The notes: generated by a model not told the origin, from the sequence alone. DNA of 64,000 nt from Nocardioides perillae (GCF_013409425.1 NZ_JACCAC010000001.1:2666001-2730000); one strand, 5' to 3'; positions 41,430-53,027 are shown, counted from the stretch's first letter. Made by a program: numbers and translations.

Positions 41430-44400
41430 TCATCCATGGAGTGCCTCCATCATCGCGTGGGCCGTCTGGTCCTCGTCGAGGCCGGCCTGCTCGGCCTGGG
41501 CCTTCGCCTCGAGCACCTTGCGGTAGTCGGTCGGCATGATCTCGGTGAAGCGGGCCAGCGCGGCGGGCCAGTCGGCCAGCAGCTCCTCGGCCACCGTCGA
41601 GCCCGTCTCCTCCTGGTGCTGGCGCACCAGGGACTCGAGCTCCGCGGCCGCGTCGTCGACGACGGGGCGCAGCTCGACGAGCTCGCGGTTGACGCGACCC
41701 TCGTCGAGGTCGAGCACCCAGGCCACGCCGCCGGACATGCCGGCGGCGATGTTGCGCCCGGTCGGGCCGAGCACGACCACGCGGCCGCCCGTCATGTACT
41801 CGCAGGCGTGGTCGCCGACGCCCTCGGTGACCAGGGAGGCACCCGAGTTGCGCACGGCGAACCGCTCGCCCACGGCGCCGCGCAGGAAGACCTGCCCCGA
41901 CGTGGCGCCGTACGCGATGGTGTTGCCGGCGATCACCTGCTCCTCGGCGCGGAAGCCCGCGGCGCGGTCGGGGCGGACGACCACCCGACCGCCCGAGAGC
42001 CCCTTGCCGACGTAGTCGTTGGCGTCGCCCTCGAGGCGCAGCGTGATGCCGCGCGGCAGGAACGCGCCGAAGGACTGGCCGGCCGAGCCGGTGAAGGTCA
42101 GGTCGACCGTGCCCTCGGGCAGGCCCTCGGCGCGGTAGCGCTTGGTCACCTCGTGGCCCAGCATCGTGCCGACGGTGCGGTTGACGTTGCGGATCTGCAG
42201 CTGGGCGCGCACCGGCTCGCCGCGCTCGAGGGCCGGGGCGGCCAGGGCGATCAACTCGTTGTCGAGCGCCTTGTCGAGGCCGTGGTCCTGCGTCGTGGTG
42301 TTGCGCAGCGCGGCGCCCTCGGGCAGCGCAGGCTGGTGCAGCACCGGGGTGAGGTCGAGGCCGGAGGCCTTCCAGTGCTCGACGGCGCGGGCGACGTCGA
42401 GGGCGTCGACGCGGCCGATCGCCTCGTCGAGCGTGCGGAAGCCCAGCTCGGCGAGCAGCTCGCGCACCTCCTGGGCCACGAACTCGAAGAAGTTCACGAC
42501 GTGCTCGGCCTTGCCCGTGTAGCGCTCGCGCAGCGTGGGGTTCTGCGTCGCGACGCCCACGGGGCAGGTGTCGAGGTGGCAGACCCGCATCATGATGCAG
42601 CCGGAGACCACGAGCGGTGCCGTCGCGAAGCCGTACTCCTCGGCGCCGAGCAGCGCCGCGATGACGACGTCGCGGCCGGTCTTCAGCTGACCGTCGGTCT
42701 GCACGACGATGCGGTCGCGCAGGCCGTTGAGCAGCAGCGTCTGCTGGGTCTCGGCGAGGCCGAGCTCCCAGGGGCCGCCGGCGTGCTTGAGCGAGGTGAG
42801 CGGCGAGGCGCCGGTGCCGCCGTCGTGGCCGGAGACCAGCACGACGTCGGCGTGCGCCTTCGAGACGCCCGCCGCGACCGTGCCGACCCCGACCTCGGCC
42901 ACGAGCTTGACGTGGACGCGGGCCGACGGGTTGGCGTTCTTCAGGTCGTGGATGAGCTGGGCGAGGTCCTCGATGGAGTAGATGTCGTGGTGCGGCGGCG
43001 GGCTGATGAGCCCCACGCCCGGCGTCGAGTGCCGGGTCTTGGCCACCCACGGGTAGACCTTGTGGCCGGGCAGCTGGCCGCCCTCGCCGGGCTTCGCGCC
43101 CTGCGCCATCTTGATCTGGATGTCGTCGGCGTTCGTGAGGTACTCCGAGGTGACGCCGAAGCGCCCGCTCGCGACCTGCTTGATCGAGCTGCGGCGCTCG
43201 GGGTCGTAGAGCCGCTCGGAGTCCTCGCCGCCCTCGCCGGTGTTGGACTTGCCGCCGAGGCGGTTCATCGCGACCGCGAGGGTCTCGTGGGCCTCCTGGC
43301 TGATCGAGCCGTAGGACATCGCGCCGGTCTGGAAGCGCTTGACGATCTCCGAGACCGGCTCGACCTCCTCGATCGGCACCGGCGCCCGGCCCGCCGTCTC
43401 GGCGTCCTTGAAGCGGAAGAGCCCGCGCAGCGTCATCAGCCGCTCGGACTGCTCGTCGACGCGCTGGGTGTACTGCTTGAACACGTCGTAGCGGCCCGCG
43501 CGCGTGGAGTGCTGCAGGCGGAAGACGGTCTCGGGGTCGAACAGGTGCGGCTCGCCCTCGCGGCGCCACTGGTACTCCCCGCCGATCTCCAGCTCGCGGT
43601 GCGGGTCGCGCACGCCCGAGCGGGGGTACGCCGCAGCGTGGCGGCGCGCGACCTCCTCGGCGATGGTGTCGAGCTCGACGCCGCCGAGCTTGGAGGTGGT
43701 GCCGGTGAAGTAGCGGTCGACCACCGACTGCGCCAGGCCGACGGCCTCGAAGATCTGCGCCCCGGTGTAGGACGCGACGGTCGAGACGCCCATCTTGGAC
43801 ATCACCTTGAGCACGCCCTTGCCGAGCGCCTTGACCAGGTTCGCGACCGCCTGCTCGGGCTCGGTGGTGACGTAGTAGCCCTCGCGGGCGAGGTCCTCGA
43901 CCGACTCCATCGCCAGGTAGGGGTTGACCGCGGCCGCGCCGTAGCCGACCAGCAGCGCGACGTGGTGCACCTCGCGGACGTCGCCGGCCTCGACCAGCAG
44001 CCCGACCTGGGTGCGGGTCTTCTCGCGCACCAGGTGGTGGTGGACCGCACCGGTGAGCAGCAGCGACGGGATGGGCGCGAGCTCGGCGGTGGAGTGGCGG
44101 TCGGAGAGCACGATGATGCGCGCGCCGTCGGCGATCGCCTGCGACACCTCGGCGCAGATCTCGTCGAGGCGGCGCGCCATCGCCTCGCCGCCGCCCTCGA
44201 CCTCGTAGAGGCCGCGGGCGACGTGGGTGATGAAGCCCGGCATGTCGCCGTCGCGGTTGATGTGGCGGATCTTGGCGAGGTCGTCGTTGTCGATGACCGG
44301 GAAGGGCAGGACGACCTGCCGGCACGAGGCCGGCTGCGGCTCGAGCAGGTTGGACTCGGGTCCGATCGAGCCGTTGAGCGAGGTGACGAGCTCCTCGCGG

Positions 44401-45971
44401 ATGGCGTCGAGCGGCGGGTTGGTCACCTGCGCGAAGAGCTGGCTGAAGTAGTCGAAGAGCAGTCGCGGCTTGTCCGACAGCGCCGCGATGGGGGTGTCGG
44501 TGCCCATCGAGCCGATGGGCTCGGCGCCGGTGTTGGCCATCGGGGTGAGCAGCACGCGCAGCTGCTCCTCGGTGTAGCCGAAGACCTGCTGACGGCGGGT
44601 GACCGAGGCGTGGGTGTGCACGACGTGCTCGCGCTGCGGCACGTCGTCGAGGTGGATCAGCCCGGCGTGCAGCCACTCGTCGTAGGGGTGCTCGGCGGCG
44701 AGCTCGGCCTTGATCTCCTCGTCCTCGACGATGCGGTGCTCGTCGGTGTCGACCAGGAACATCTTGCCCGGCTGCAGCCGGCCCTTGCGCACGACGGTCG
44801 CCGGGTCGATGTCGAGCACCCCGACCTCGGAGGCGAGCACGACGAGGCCGTCGTCGGTGACCCAGTAGCGGGAGGGGCGCAGGCCGTTGCGGTCGAGGAC
44901 CGCGCCGATCTGCGAGCCGTCGGTGAAGACCACGCAGGCCGGCCCGTCCCAGGGCTCCATCACGGTGGAGTGGAACTCGTAGAAGGCGCGGCGCGCGGCG
45001 TCCATCTCGGCGTGGTTCTCCCACGCCTCCGGGATCATCATCAGCACCGCGTGGGGCAGCGAGCGCCCGCCCATGTGCAGCAGCTCGAGGACCTCGTCGA
45101 AGGACGCCGAGTCGGAGGCGCCCGGCGTGCAGATCGGGAAGAGCCGCTCGAGGTCGCCCGGGATGAGGTCGGAGGCCAGCAGCGCCTCGCGGGCCCGCAT
45201 CCAGTTGCGGTTGCCCATCACGGTGTTGATCTCGCCGTTGTGGGCGATGTAGCGGAACGGGTGCGACAGCGGCCAGCTCGGGAAGGTGTTGGTCGAGAAG
45301 CGGCTGTGCACGACGGCCATCGCCGAGGTCACCCGCTCGTCGGTGAGGTCGGGGAAGACCACGTCGAGCTGCTCGGGGGTCAGCATCCCCTTGTAGACCA
45401 GGGTGCGCGAGGACAGCGACGGGAAGTAGACGTCGGTCTCGCGCTCCGCGCGCTTGCGCAGGACGAAGGCGAGCCGCTCGAGGCCCAGGCCGGTGACCCG
45501 CGCGCCGGCGCCGGCGACGACGACCTGGCGGAAGGTCGGCATGACGCCGAGGGCGGTCCGCCCGAGCGGGGCCGGCTCGACGGGCACGTCGCGCCAGCCG
45601 AGGACCTCGAGGCCCTCCTCCGCGGCGATCTCCTCGATGCGGCGCTGGGTGTCGGCGACGTGGTCGGCCTCGCCGGGCAGGAAGGCGGTGCCGACCGCGT
45701 AGGCCCCGGCCGGGGGCAGCTCGAAGCCGACGACCTCGCGCAGGAAGGCGTCGGGCACCTGGATCAGGATGCCCGCGCCGTCACCGGAGTTGGGCTCGGC
45801 GCCGGCGGCGCCGCGGTGGTCGAGGTTGAGCAGGGCCTTCACGCCCTTGCGCACGATGTCGTGGCTGGCCTCGCCGGTCAGGGTCGCCACGAAGGCCACA
45901 CCGCACGCGTCGTGCTCGTGCGCCGAGTCGTAGAGCCCTTGCGGCGGCGGGAATGCGGAGTGGAGCGTCAC
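41430..45971 (-). CDS. gltB: Glutamate synthase large subunit
   Basis: Catalytic subunit of GOGAT, 1513 residues, full length. The class-II glutamine amidotransferase domain follows a 22-residue propeptide; maturation should expose the nucleophile Cys in [14 protein letters not shown] (Cys 23). The central domain and the FMN/2-oxoglutarate TIM barrel follow, with the 3Fe-4S ligands in [26 protein letters not shown] and [16 protein letters not shown]. The C-terminal GXGXG beta-helix (about 1240-1430) has [27 protein letters not shown] 45971 is preferred because GGGAG lies 8 nt upstream and gives the expected propeptide length. The 186-nt upstream gap likely holds its promoter; no known nitrogen-regulator site is recognised. 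Confidence 0.96.
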   Translation of the reverse strand: MTLHSAFPPPQGLYDSAHEHDACGVAFVATLTGEASHDIVRKGVKALLNLDHRGAAGAEPNSGDGAGILIQVPDAFLREVVGFELPPAGAYAVGTAFLPGEADHVADTQRRIEEIAAEEGLEVLGWRDVPVEPAPLGRTALGVMPTFRQVVVAGAGARVTGLGLERLAFVLRKRAERETDVYFPSLSSRTLVYKGMLTPEQLDVVFPDLTDERVTSAMAVVHSRFSTNTFPSWPLSHPFRYIAHNGEINTVMGNRNWMRAREALLASDLIPGDLERLFPICTPGASDSASFDEVLELLHMGGRSLPHAVLMMIPEAWENHAEMDAARRAFYEFHSTVMEPWDGPACVVFTDGSQIGAVLDRNGLRPSRYWVTDDGLVVLASEVGVLDIDPATVVRKGRLQPGKMFLVDTDEHRIVEDEEIKAELAAEHPYDEWLHAGLIHLDDVPQREHVVHTHASVTRRQQVFGYTEEQLRVLLTPMANTGAEPIGSMGTDTPIAALSDKPRLLFDYFSQLFAQVTNPPLDAIREELVTSLNGSIGPESNLLEPQPASCRQVVLPFPVIDNDDLAKIRHINRDGDMPGFITHVARGLYEVEGGGEAMARRLDEICAEVSQAIADGARIIVLSDRHSTAELAPIPSLLLTGAVHHHLVREKTRTQVGLLVEAGDVREVHHVALLVGYGAAAVNPYLAMESVEDLAREGYYVTTEPEQAVANLVKALGKGVLKVMSKMGVSTVASYTGAQIFEAVGLAQSVVDRYFTGTTSKLGGVELDTIAEEVARRHAAAYPRSGVRDPHRELEIGGEYQWRREGEPHLFDPETVFRLQHSTRAGRYDVFKQYTQRVDEQSERLMTLRGLFRFKDAETAGRAPVPIEEVEPVSEIVKRFQTGAMSYGSISQEAHETLAVAMNRLGGKSNTGEGGEDSERLYDPERRSSIKQVASGRFGVTSEYLTNADDIQIKMAQGAKPGEGGQLPGHKVYPWVAKTRHSTPGVGLISPPPHHDIYSIEDLAQLIHDLKNANPSARVHVKLVAEVGVGTVAAGVSKAHADVVLVSGHDGGTGASPLTSLKHAGGPWELGLAETQQTLLLNGLRDRIVVQTDGQLKTGRDVVIAALLGAEEYGFATAPLVVSGCIMMRVCHLDTCPVGVATQNPTLRERYTGKAEHVVNFFEFVAQEVRELLAELGFRTLDEAIGRVDALDVARAVEHWKASGLDLTPVLHQPALPEGAALRNTTTQDHGLDKALDNELIALAAPALERGEPVRAQLQIRNVNRTVGTMLGHEVTKRYRAEGLPEGTVDLTFTGSAGQSFGAFLPRGITLRLEGDANDYVGKGLSGGRVVVRPDRAAGFRAEEQVIAGNTIAYGATSGQVFLRGAVGERFAVRNSGASLVTEGVGDHACEYMTGGRVVVLGPTGRNIAAGMSGGVAWVLDLDEGRVNRELVELRPVVDDAAAELESLVRQHQEETGSTVAEELLADWPAALARFTEIMPTDYRKVLEAKAQAEQAGLDEDQTAHAMMEALHG

Positions 45972-46157
45972 CGGGCATTCTCCCGTCGTCGTCAGCGTCG
46001 GGGCGCAGGAGGGCCCGGACGAGTGATGATGCATGGCGGCAGGGGACGGCGTTGGCCCTAGCAGAGGTCGAGGCTACCACCCGGGCGCCGGCGGACCCGT
46101 CCTCGGCGAGAGGACGGACGTCACACCCGGAGCGGCCCCGGACGGCCCGGGGCGGCG

Positions 46158-46874
46158 TTAGACCGCGGTGCCGACAGCGGTGCCCACCGCGTACGTCGCG
46201 GCGAAGGCGAGCCCGCCCAGGAGCGCCTGGCGTCCCCCGCCGTACCACCACGAGCGGCTCGTGACCCGCGAGACCACGGCGCCGCACGCGAACAGGGCGA
46301 CGAGCGTGAGGACCACGGCGAGCAGCAGGCTGTCGAGGCCGAGCACGTAGGGCAGCACCGGCACCGCCGCACCCACCGCGAAGGCCGCGAAGGAGGAGCC
46401 CGCGGCGACCGCGGGCGAGGCGAGGTCGTCGGGGTCGACGCCGAGCTCCTCCTGGGCGTGCACGGCCACCGCGTTGTCGACGTCGCGGTGGATCTCGCGG
46501 GCGACCTCGGCGGCGAGCTCGGGTGAGAGGCCCTTGGCGACGTACATCGCGGCCAGCTCGGACTCCTCCGCCGGGCCGTTGCGCTCGATCTCGCGGCGCT
46601 CGACCGCGATCTCGCGCTCGGCGGCCTCGGACTGGCTGGCGACCGAGGCGTACTCCCCCGCGGCCATCGAGAACGCGCCCGCTGCGAGGCCCGCCAGGCC
46701 GGCGAGGACGACGGCCGAGGAGTCGGCGGCACCGCGCGTGCCGCCGGCGACGCCGGCGATCAGGGCGGCGTTGGAGACCAGGCCGTCCATGGCGCCGAAG
46801 ACGGCCGGGCGCAGCCACCCGCCCGTGACGTCGGGGTGCTCGTGGTCGATCCGCGGGGCCTCGGTGGTGGTCAC
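46158..46874 (-). CDS. VIT1/CCC1-family iron/manganese transporter
   Basis: Membrane protein of 238 residues with five predicted helices. The family start LRPAVFGAMDGLVSNAALIAGVAGG at about 21-45 is clear; GAFSMAAGEYASVASQSEAAEREIAVERREI at about 66-96 carries the Met/Glu residues of the metal-binding cytoplasmic loop. VIT/CCC1 proteins move Fe2+ or Mn2+ out of the cytosol against protons; bacterial members are thought to relieve metal excess. GTG 46874 is placed by TAGGCT 6 nt upstream. A dyad matching the IdeR/DtxR iron box lies at 46913-46927, fitting an iron-related role. The gene lies between lgt and gltB on the same strand. Confidence 0.9.
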   Translation of the reverse strand: MTTTEAPRIDHEHPDVTGGWLRPAVFGAMDGLVSNAALIAGVAGGTRGAADSSAVVLAGLAGLAAGAFSMAAGEYASVASQSEAAEREIAVERREIERNGPAEESELAAMYVAKGLSPELAAEVAREIHRDVDNAVAVHAQEELGVDPDDLASPAVAAGSSFAAFAVGAAVPVLPYVLGLDSLLLAVVLTLVALFACGAVVSRVTSRSWWYGGGRQALLGGLAFAATYAVGTAVGTAV

Positions 46875-46880
46875 GCGTCG

Positions 46881-46886
46881 AGCCTA
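46881..46886 (-). promoter_or_regulatory. -10 box, leaderless start of the VIT gene
   Basis: TAGGCT on the minus strand, 6 nt before GTG 46874. Confidence 0.5.
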
Positions 46887-46912
46887 GGCAGGCACGGCGC
46901 GGAATTCACCGA

Positions 46913-46927
46913 AGGTGAGGCTCACCT
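46913..46927. promoter_or_regulatory. Candidate IdeR/DtxR iron box
   Basis: AGGTGAGGCTCACCT is a perfect dyad with 7-bp arms about a single central G. It matches the core of the IdeR/DtxR consensus (AGGTTAGGCTAACCT) except for one symmetric base pair. It sits 39-53 nt upstream of the VIT start, just above the expected -35 position, and overlaps the lgt stop codon. Confidence 0.6.
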
Positions 46928-47884
46928 GCCCGGCTCGTCCTGCAGCTGCTCGTCGTCGCGGAGCGGCGCACGGCCGGGGAGGTAGACCTCCTCCTCGCGG
47001 CCGCCCCCGGCCCCGCTGCGACGGCCCGCGAGCACGAACCAGGCGGCCGCCGCGCAGAAGAGCAGGACGGAGGTCCACACGTTGAGCCGCAGGCCCAGCA
47101 CGTCGTCCATCTGCACGTCGTCGATGCGCAGCGTCTCGATCCAGCCGCGGCCCAGGGTGTAGGCCATGACGTAGAGCGCCGCGACGCGGCCGTGCCCCAG
47201 GCGCAGGCGCCGGTCGAGCCACACCACGACCGCGAAGGCGGCGAGCGACCACAGGCACTCGTAGAGGAACGTCGGGTGGAAGGTGGTCTCGTCGAGGTAG
47301 GCCGACGGCCGGTAGGCCGGGTCGATCTCGAGGCCCCACGGCAGGTCGGTGGGCCGACCGAAGAGCTCCTGGTTGAACCAGTTGCCCCAGCGCCCGACGG
47401 CCTGGCCCACCAGCACCGCCGGCGCGAGGGCGTCGAGCAGCGGCAGCACCTTGATGCCGCGGCGTCGCGCGCCCCAGGCGGTGGCCAGGGCACCGACGGC
47501 GATGGCGCCCCAGATGCCGAGCCCGCCGCGCCACACGTAGAGCGCGGTGACGGGGTCCTGGCCCTCGCCGAAGTAGAGCTGCCAGTCGGTGAGCACGTGG
47601 TAGAGCCGGCCGCCGACGAGGCCGAGCGGCACCGCGAGCACCGCGAGGTCGCCGATCTCGCCGCTGGTGCCGCCGCGGGCCACCCAGCGGCGGTCGGCGA
47701 TCCAGATCGTGAGGACGACGCCGAGGATGATCGAGAAGGCGTAGCCCCGCAGCGGCACCGGCCCGAGCTCCCACGTGCCCTGCGAGGGGCTCGGGATGCT
47801 CGCGGGCAGCAGCGCCGCGCTCTGCGCGAGGTCCAGCACCGCGCTCTGCGCGAGGTCGAGCCCCGCGACCAGCAGCCCGCTCAC
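46922..47884 (-). CDS. lgt: Phosphatidylglycerol:prolipoprotein diacylglyceryl transferase
   Basis: First enzyme of lipoprotein maturation, 320 residues with about seven transmembrane helices. It transfers diacylglyceryl from phosphatidylglycerol to the lipobox Cys. Motifs are LRGYAFSIILGVVLTIWIADRRW near 43-65, GGRLYHVLTDW, and the Lgt signature VGRWGNWFNQELFGRPTDLPWGL near 158-180; HPTFLYECLWSL is the second conserved block. The N-terminus holds a short duplication (DLAQSAVLDLAQSAALL). The C-terminal 35 residues are polar. GTG 47884 overlaps the upstream Sco gene stop (GTGA). Lipoproteins in this window (GH3 enzyme, transglycosylase, binding protein, Sco) are likely substrates. Confidence 0.95.
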   Translation of the reverse strand: MSGLLVAGLDLAQSAVLDLAQSAALLPASIPSPSQGTWELGPVPLRGYAFSIILGVVLTIWIADRRWVARGGTSGEIGDLAVLAVPLGLVGGRLYHVLTDWQLYFGEGQDPVTALYVWRGGLGIWGAIAVGALATAWGARRRGIKVLPLLDALAPAVLVGQAVGRWGNWFNQELFGRPTDLPWGLEIDPAYRPSAYLDETTFHPTFLYECLWSLAAFAVVVWLDRRLRLGHGRVAALYVMAYTLGRGWIETLRIDDVQMDDVLGLRLNVWTSVLLFCAAAAWFVLAGRRSGAGGGREEEVYLPGRAPLRDDEQLQDEPGR

Positions 47885-48543
47885 GAGGCCAGCCCGTCCT
47901 CGAGCAGCGCCTCGGCGTCGTCGCCGAGCAGCGCCTGCACGTCGGCGGCGAGGTCGGCCGCGGAGACGTCCTGCGTCCACAGGATCGGCGAGGTGCCGTC
48001 GGGCAGGACCCCGGTGACGTGGGTCGAGTGGGTCTCGAGGTCGTAGCCCCCGCTGGGCAGTCGCTGGCCGTCGCTGACGTAGACGGCGAGCGGCTCACCG
48101 GTGGCGACCACCTCGTCGAGCTCGCCGGTCAGGCCGGTGGCCGACGGGTCGAAGCGGTCGAGGTAGTCGCGCAGCACCGGGCCGGTGTCGCGCGCGGGGT
48201 CGGTGGTGACGAAGACCACCTCGACGCGCTCGCGGTCGGCCTCGTCGAGCCGGTTGAGGGCCGCGGCGACCGTCGACATCACCGCCGGACAGACGTCGGG
48301 GCACCGCGTGTAGCCGAAGAAGACCAGCGTGAGGTCGGCCGTGGCGTCCTCGGCGAAGGACCACGGCTCGCCCGCGGTGTCGACGAGCGACGTCGCGGGC
48401 ACGGCGTACGGCGCGTGGACGGCGCCGGTGAGCGCGGCCGGGGCCTCCTCGGCACCGGCGGCGCAGCCGGTCGCGAGCACGGCCGCGGCCAGCGCGGCGA
48501 CCAGGGCACGCGCGTGGGTGCGACGCGGACGGCTCTCACGCAC
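47881..48543 (-). CDS. SCO1/SenC family copper-chaperone lipoprotein
   Basis: Thioredoxin-fold lipoprotein of 220 residues that probably delivers copper to cytochrome oxidase CuA or acts as a thiol reductant. The signal peptide ends in lipobox LATGC (Cys about 27). The Sco core shows LTLVFFGYTRCPDVCPAVMSTVAAAL with the Cu-binding C-x3-C pair near 80-84, EVVFVTTDPARDTGPVLRDYLDRFDP, and the third ligand His in THSTHVTG near 172. GTG 48543 lies inside the end of trpA (8-nt overlap) and its stop overlaps the lgt start, so it is translationally locked between trpA and lgt. Confidence 0.92.
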   Translation of the reverse strand: MRESRPRRTHARALVAALAAAVLATGCAAGAEEAPAALTGAVHAPYAVPATSLVDTAGEPWSFAEDATADLTLVFFGYTRCPDVCPAVMSTVAAALNRLDEADRERVEVVFVTTDPARDTGPVLRDYLDRFDPSATGLTGELDEVVATGEPLAVYVSDGQRLPSGGYDLETHSTHVTGVLPDGTSPILWTQDVSAADLAADVQALLGDDAEALLEDGLAS

Positions 48544-49374
48544 GGGCCGGCTCCTGGGGGGTCCGGACCGCGCGCCGCACGCCTCCGGCGAGGTCCTCGG
48601 TGAGGGTGCGCAGCGCGGCCAGCCCGGCGGGCAGGTCGTCGGGGTGGTCCTGCAGGGCCCGGACGAAGGCCGAGCCCACGATGACGCCGTCGGCGAACGA
48701 GCCGACCTCAGCGGCCTGGTCGCCCGTGCTCACCCCGAGCCCGACGCCGACGGGCAGGTCGGTCGTGGCGTGGGTGCGCGCGACCAGCGGTGCTGCGAGG
48801 TCGCTGGTGGTGGCCCGGGCGCCGGTGACGCCCATGACCGCGGTGGCGTAGACGAAGCCGCGGCAGGCGGCGGTCGTCATGGCGACGCGGGCGTCGGTCG
48901 AGGAGGGCGAGACCAGGAAGACCTTGTCCAGCCCGTGGTCGTCGGCGGCCGCGATCCACTCCGGCGCGCTGTCGGGCGTCAGGTCGGGCGTGATCAGCCC
49001 GGCCCCGCCGGCGGAGGCCAGGTCGGCGGCGAAGCGCTCGACGCCGTAGCGCTCGACGGGGTTCCAGTAGGTCATGACGAGGGTGGGCGTGCCGGTCTCC
49101 GCAGCCGCCTCGACGACGCGCAGCACGTCGCGGGTGCGGGTGCCGCCCTCGAGCGCCTGCTGGGCGGCGGCCTGGATGGTGGGGCCGTCCATCACCGGGT
49201 CGCTGTAGGGCAGGCCGATCTCGAGCACGTCGCAGCCCGCGTCGACCATGGTGCGCAGCGCCTCGACCGAGCCCGCCACGTCGGGGAAGCCGGCGGGCAG
49301 GTAGCCCACCAGCGCCGCGCGGCCCTCGGCCCGGGCGCGAGCGAAGGCGGCCGCCGACCCGGTCGCCGACCCGG

Positions 49375-49378
<4 letters not shown>
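48536..49378 (-). CDS. trpA: Tryptophan synthase alpha chain
   Basis: Cleaves indole-3-glycerol phosphate to indole and glyceraldehyde 3-phosphate; 280 residues, TIM barrel. The catalytic Glu is in [21 protein letters not shown] near 50-70 and the catalytic Asp in [10 protein letters not shown] near 130; the phosphate-binding end has [17 protein letters not shown] and [13 protein letters not shown] 49378 overlaps the trpB stop (GTGA), giving translational coupling of the alpha and beta subunits. The 3' end overlaps the Sco gene by 8 nt. Confidence 0.96.
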
Positions 49379-50660
<1,282 letters not shown>

Positions 50661-50664
<4 letters not shown>

Positions 50665-51488
50665 GCGAGGGTCCCTCCTGCGGTGGGGCTCGGGGTGCGG
50701 ACCGGGAGGCCGGTCATGGCGCGCACGGCCGCGGCGGGGTCGCCGTCGCGGACCAGCGCCTCTCCGACGAGCACCGCGCGGGCGCCCTCGGCGGCGAAGC
50801 GGGCGACGTCGTCGGGGCCGGTGACGCCGGACTCGGCGACCAGGACCCGGTCGGCGGGCACCAGCGGGGCGAGGCGGCCGAAGGTGCCCGCGTCGACGTC
50901 GAGCGTCTTGAGGTTGCGGGCGTTGACCCCGACCAGCTCGGCGCCCAGGGCGACCGCCCGCTCGGTCTCGGCCTCGTCGTGCACCTCCACCAGCGCGGTC
51001 ATGCCGAGCTCGCCGACGAGGTCGTGCAGCCGGCGCAGCGAGGCGTCGTCGAGCGCCGCCACGATCAGCAGCACCAGGTCGGCGCCGGCAGCGCGGGCCT
51101 CGACGACCTGGTAGTCGGCGACCACGAAGTCCTTGCGCAGCAGCGGCACGTCGACCGCGGCGCGCACGGCCCGCAGGTCGTCGAGGCTGCCGCCGAAGCG
51201 GCGCTGCTCGGTGAGCACGCTGATCGCGGCGGCCCCGCCGGCGGCGTAGGCCGCGGCGAGCGTCGTCGGGTCGGGGATGTCGGCGAGGTGGCCCTTGCTG
51301 GGGCTGCGGCGCTTCACCTCGGCGATGACCGAGGTGGTGGAGGCGCGCAGGTGCGGCAGCGGGTCGCGCACCGCGTCGGCGTCGGCGAGGGCCGCCCTCA
51401 GCTCGCGCAGCGGCGTGCGCGCCTCGCGGGCGGCGAGGTCCTCCCGCACGCCCGCGACGATGTCGTCGAGCACCGAGGGCACGGACAT
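50661..51488 (-). CDS. trpC: Indole-3-glycerol phosphate synthase
   Basis: Converts carboxyphenylamino-deoxyribulose phosphate to indole-3-glycerol phosphate; 275 residues, mono-functional TIM barrel without a fused TrpF. Active-site residues are in [18 protein letters not shown] near 53-70 (Glu, Lys), [23 protein letters not shown] near 105-127, and [13 protein letters not shown] near 175. ATG 51488 has GGAGGGG about 5 nt upstream and is the first gene with a strong Shine-Dalgarno in the trp part. The 138-nt gap before it contains no gene and may hold an extra promoter or regulatory RNA. Confidence 0.96.
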
Positions 51489-51626
51489 GGGGCTCCCCTC
51501 CACGGGTGGACGTCGGTCGCGAGGGCGGCGACGCTGCCGGCCACGCGGCGGCCGGGCGCGCGGTGCGCGCGGCGGGGCCGCCTCGGCCCCCAGTCTCTCA
51601 CCCGGGGCCAGCGGACGGGGAGCGGC

Positions 51627-51866
51627 TCAGTGGTCGCCGGAGCGGGCGCCCGCGGCGGAGTTGGCGCTCGAGCCACCGTGCAGGCCCAGCTTGACCATCA
51701 CCGCGAAGACGACCAGGGATCCCACGCCGAGCGCCACGCCGACCCAGAAGACCGGCATCTTCACCGGGTCGAACATCAGGCCGATGCTGCCCACCAGGAA
51801 GCCGGCGAGGGCCACCGCGACGGCGGTCCAGGCTGCGGGGGTGTTGCCGTGGCTGTCAGCAGACAT
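51627..51866 (-). CDS. HGxxPAAW small membrane protein
   Basis: Membrane protein of 79 residues named for its motif, here HGNTPAAWTAVAVAL at 6-20. Two transmembrane helices (about 13-33 and 43-65) are joined by a short loop MFDPVKMPVF; the tail is polar. It is found in actinobacterial trp clusters next to trpC, but its function is not known. ATG 51866 has GAGGAG upstream. It stands between the Trp-associated membrane protein and trpC. Confidence 0.9.
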   Translation of the reverse strand: MSADSHGNTPAAWTAVAVALAGFLVGSIGLMFDPVKMPVFWVGVALGVGSLVVFAVMVKLGLHGGSSANSAAGARSGDH

Positions 51867-51924
51867 GGCGGGCGGGCTCCTCGGGTTGTGCGGTGTCGGT
51901 GGGGGCCGGTGGGCCGCGGCCAGT

Positions 51925-52626
51925 CTAGGGGGCCGGGTCGGCCGTCGGGTCGCGGCCCTCGTCGATCGCGCGCCACAGCGCGCGCTGGGCGTCGCCGTCG
52001 ACCGCGCCGTCGACGCCGCCCGCTCCGTCCGCTCCGGCCACGCCGTCCTGGCCGTCCTGGCCGTCCTGGCCGTGCTGTGCGTCGCCGCCGTGCGGCGCAG
52101 CCGGGGCGGCGGCGGCAGGTGCCGGGGCGGCACCGGGTGCACCGCTCGGTGCGTCGTAGCGCGCACCCATCTCGGGCCAGTGGGGCACCCACGCGACCGC
52201 GGCCGCCAACAGCGCGACGGAGAGCAGGGTGGCGACCCACGCCGCGGCGTACCACCCGGTGACGGAGACGTCGGGCGAGCCGGCGCCGGCCGCGACGTAG
52301 GGCTCGCGCACGCGCGCGGTCAGGCCGGGCAGGCCGGCGCCGAGCGCCACCGCCGCGCCCAGCGCCGCCAGGAGCCCCAGCGCCAGGACGGCGCGGCGCA
52401 CCCGGCCGCGCAGCACGAGCATCGCCCCCCAGGCGGCGAGGACGACGAGGGACAGCGCCTGCGGGAGCGGCAGGTCGGTGGCGGGGGGCCGCACGAGCGC
52501 CCCGTCGGTGCCGTCGACGCCGCCGACCTCGACCGCCGGGCGGGCAGTGGCGACGGCGGCGAGCGCGGCGGCGCCGAGGCCGAGGAGGGTGGTGCGCCCG
52601 AAGGTGCGGCGCCGCGACGTGCTCAC
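51925..52626 (-). CDS. Trp biosynthesis-associated membrane protein (TIGR02234 type)
   Basis: Membrane protein of 233 residues with four helices (about 13-30, 50-70, 78-100, 130-150). The N-terminal basic residues ([11 protein letters not shown]) point inward. The extracytoplasmic loops carry [11 protein letters not shown] and [24 protein letters not shown], and the C-terminal 80 residues are a disordered Ala/Pro then Gly/Asp/Gln-rich tail with [11 protein letters not shown] repeats. It belongs to the conserved but uncharacterised actinobacterial Trp-operon membrane protein. GTG 52626 overlaps the hisI stop (GTGA), the place where trpE would normally separate the two genes. Confidence 0.85.
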   Translation of the reverse strand: MSTSRRRTFGRTTLLGLGAAALAAVATARPAVEVGGVDGTDGALVRPPATDLPLPQALSLVVLAAWGAMLVLRGRVRRAVLALGLLAALGAAVALGAGLPGLTARVREPYVAAGAGSPDVSVTGWYAAAWVATLLSVALLAAAVAWVPHWPEMGARYDAPSGAPGAAPAPAAAAPAAPHGGDAQHGQDGQDGQDGVAGADGAGGVDGAVDGDAQRALWRAIDEGRDPTADPAP

Positions 52627-52982
52627 GCCGGGTCGGCGGCGAGCGGGAGCAGGTCGGCGTCGAAGCAGGTGCGCTCGCCGGTGTGGCAGGCCGGTCCCTC
52701 CTGCTCGACGCGCACGAGCAGGGCGTCGCCGTCGCAGTCGAGGCGCACCTCGCGCACCCACTGGCGGTGACCGGAGGTCTCCCCCTTGACCCAGAGCTCC
52801 TGCCGCGAACGGCTCCAGTAGGTGGCGCGGCCGGTGCTGAGGGTGCGGGCGAGCGCCTCGTCGCTCATCCAGCCCAGCATCAGCACCTCGCCGGTGTCGT
52901 GGGCCTGCACGACGGCGGCGACCAGGCCGTCGTCGGTGCGCTTGAGGCGGGCGGCGACCTGCGGGTCGAGAGTGGTGCTCAC
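52623..52982 (-). CDS. hisI: Phosphoribosyl-AMP cyclohydrolase
   Basis: Third step of histidine synthesis, opening the adenine ring of PR-AMP; 119 residues, mono-functional (no HisE fusion). Metal-binding residues are visible in [28 protein letters not shown] near 80-107 (Asp/Cys and two further Cys), and the substrate segment is [28 protein letters not shown] 52982 lies 6 nt after GATACT. It is separated from hisF by two ABC exporter genes. Its stop is fused (GTGA) to the Trp-associated membrane gene, linking his and trp expression. Confidence 0.95.
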   Translation of the reverse strand: MSTTLDPQVAARLKRTDDGLVAAVVQAHDTGEVLMLGWMSDEALARTLSTGRATYWSRSRQELWVKGETSGHRQWVREVRLDCDGDALLVRVEQEGPACHTGERTCFDADLLPLAADPA

Positions 52983-52988
52983 GCCCCC

Positions 52989-52994
52989 AGTATC
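52989..52994 (-). promoter_or_regulatory. -10 box, leaderless start of hisI
   Basis: GATACT on the minus strand, 6 nt before GTG 52982. Confidence 0.4.
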
Positions 52995-53027
52995 GCGGCC
53001 CGCCCCAGGTGGCGGACGGGCCCGGTC

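Noticed and set aside
41436..46061. Very long plus-strand open frame opposite gltB (about 1,540 codons)
   Set aside because: It is exactly antisense to gltB, which has every expected motif. Long antisense frames arise from G/C-ending codons; the implied protein is Arg/Gly/His/Val-biased low complexity.
51489..51626. Tryptophan attenuator before trpC
   Set aside because: No short open frame with consecutive Trp codons followed by alternative hairpins is seen in the 138-nt gap.
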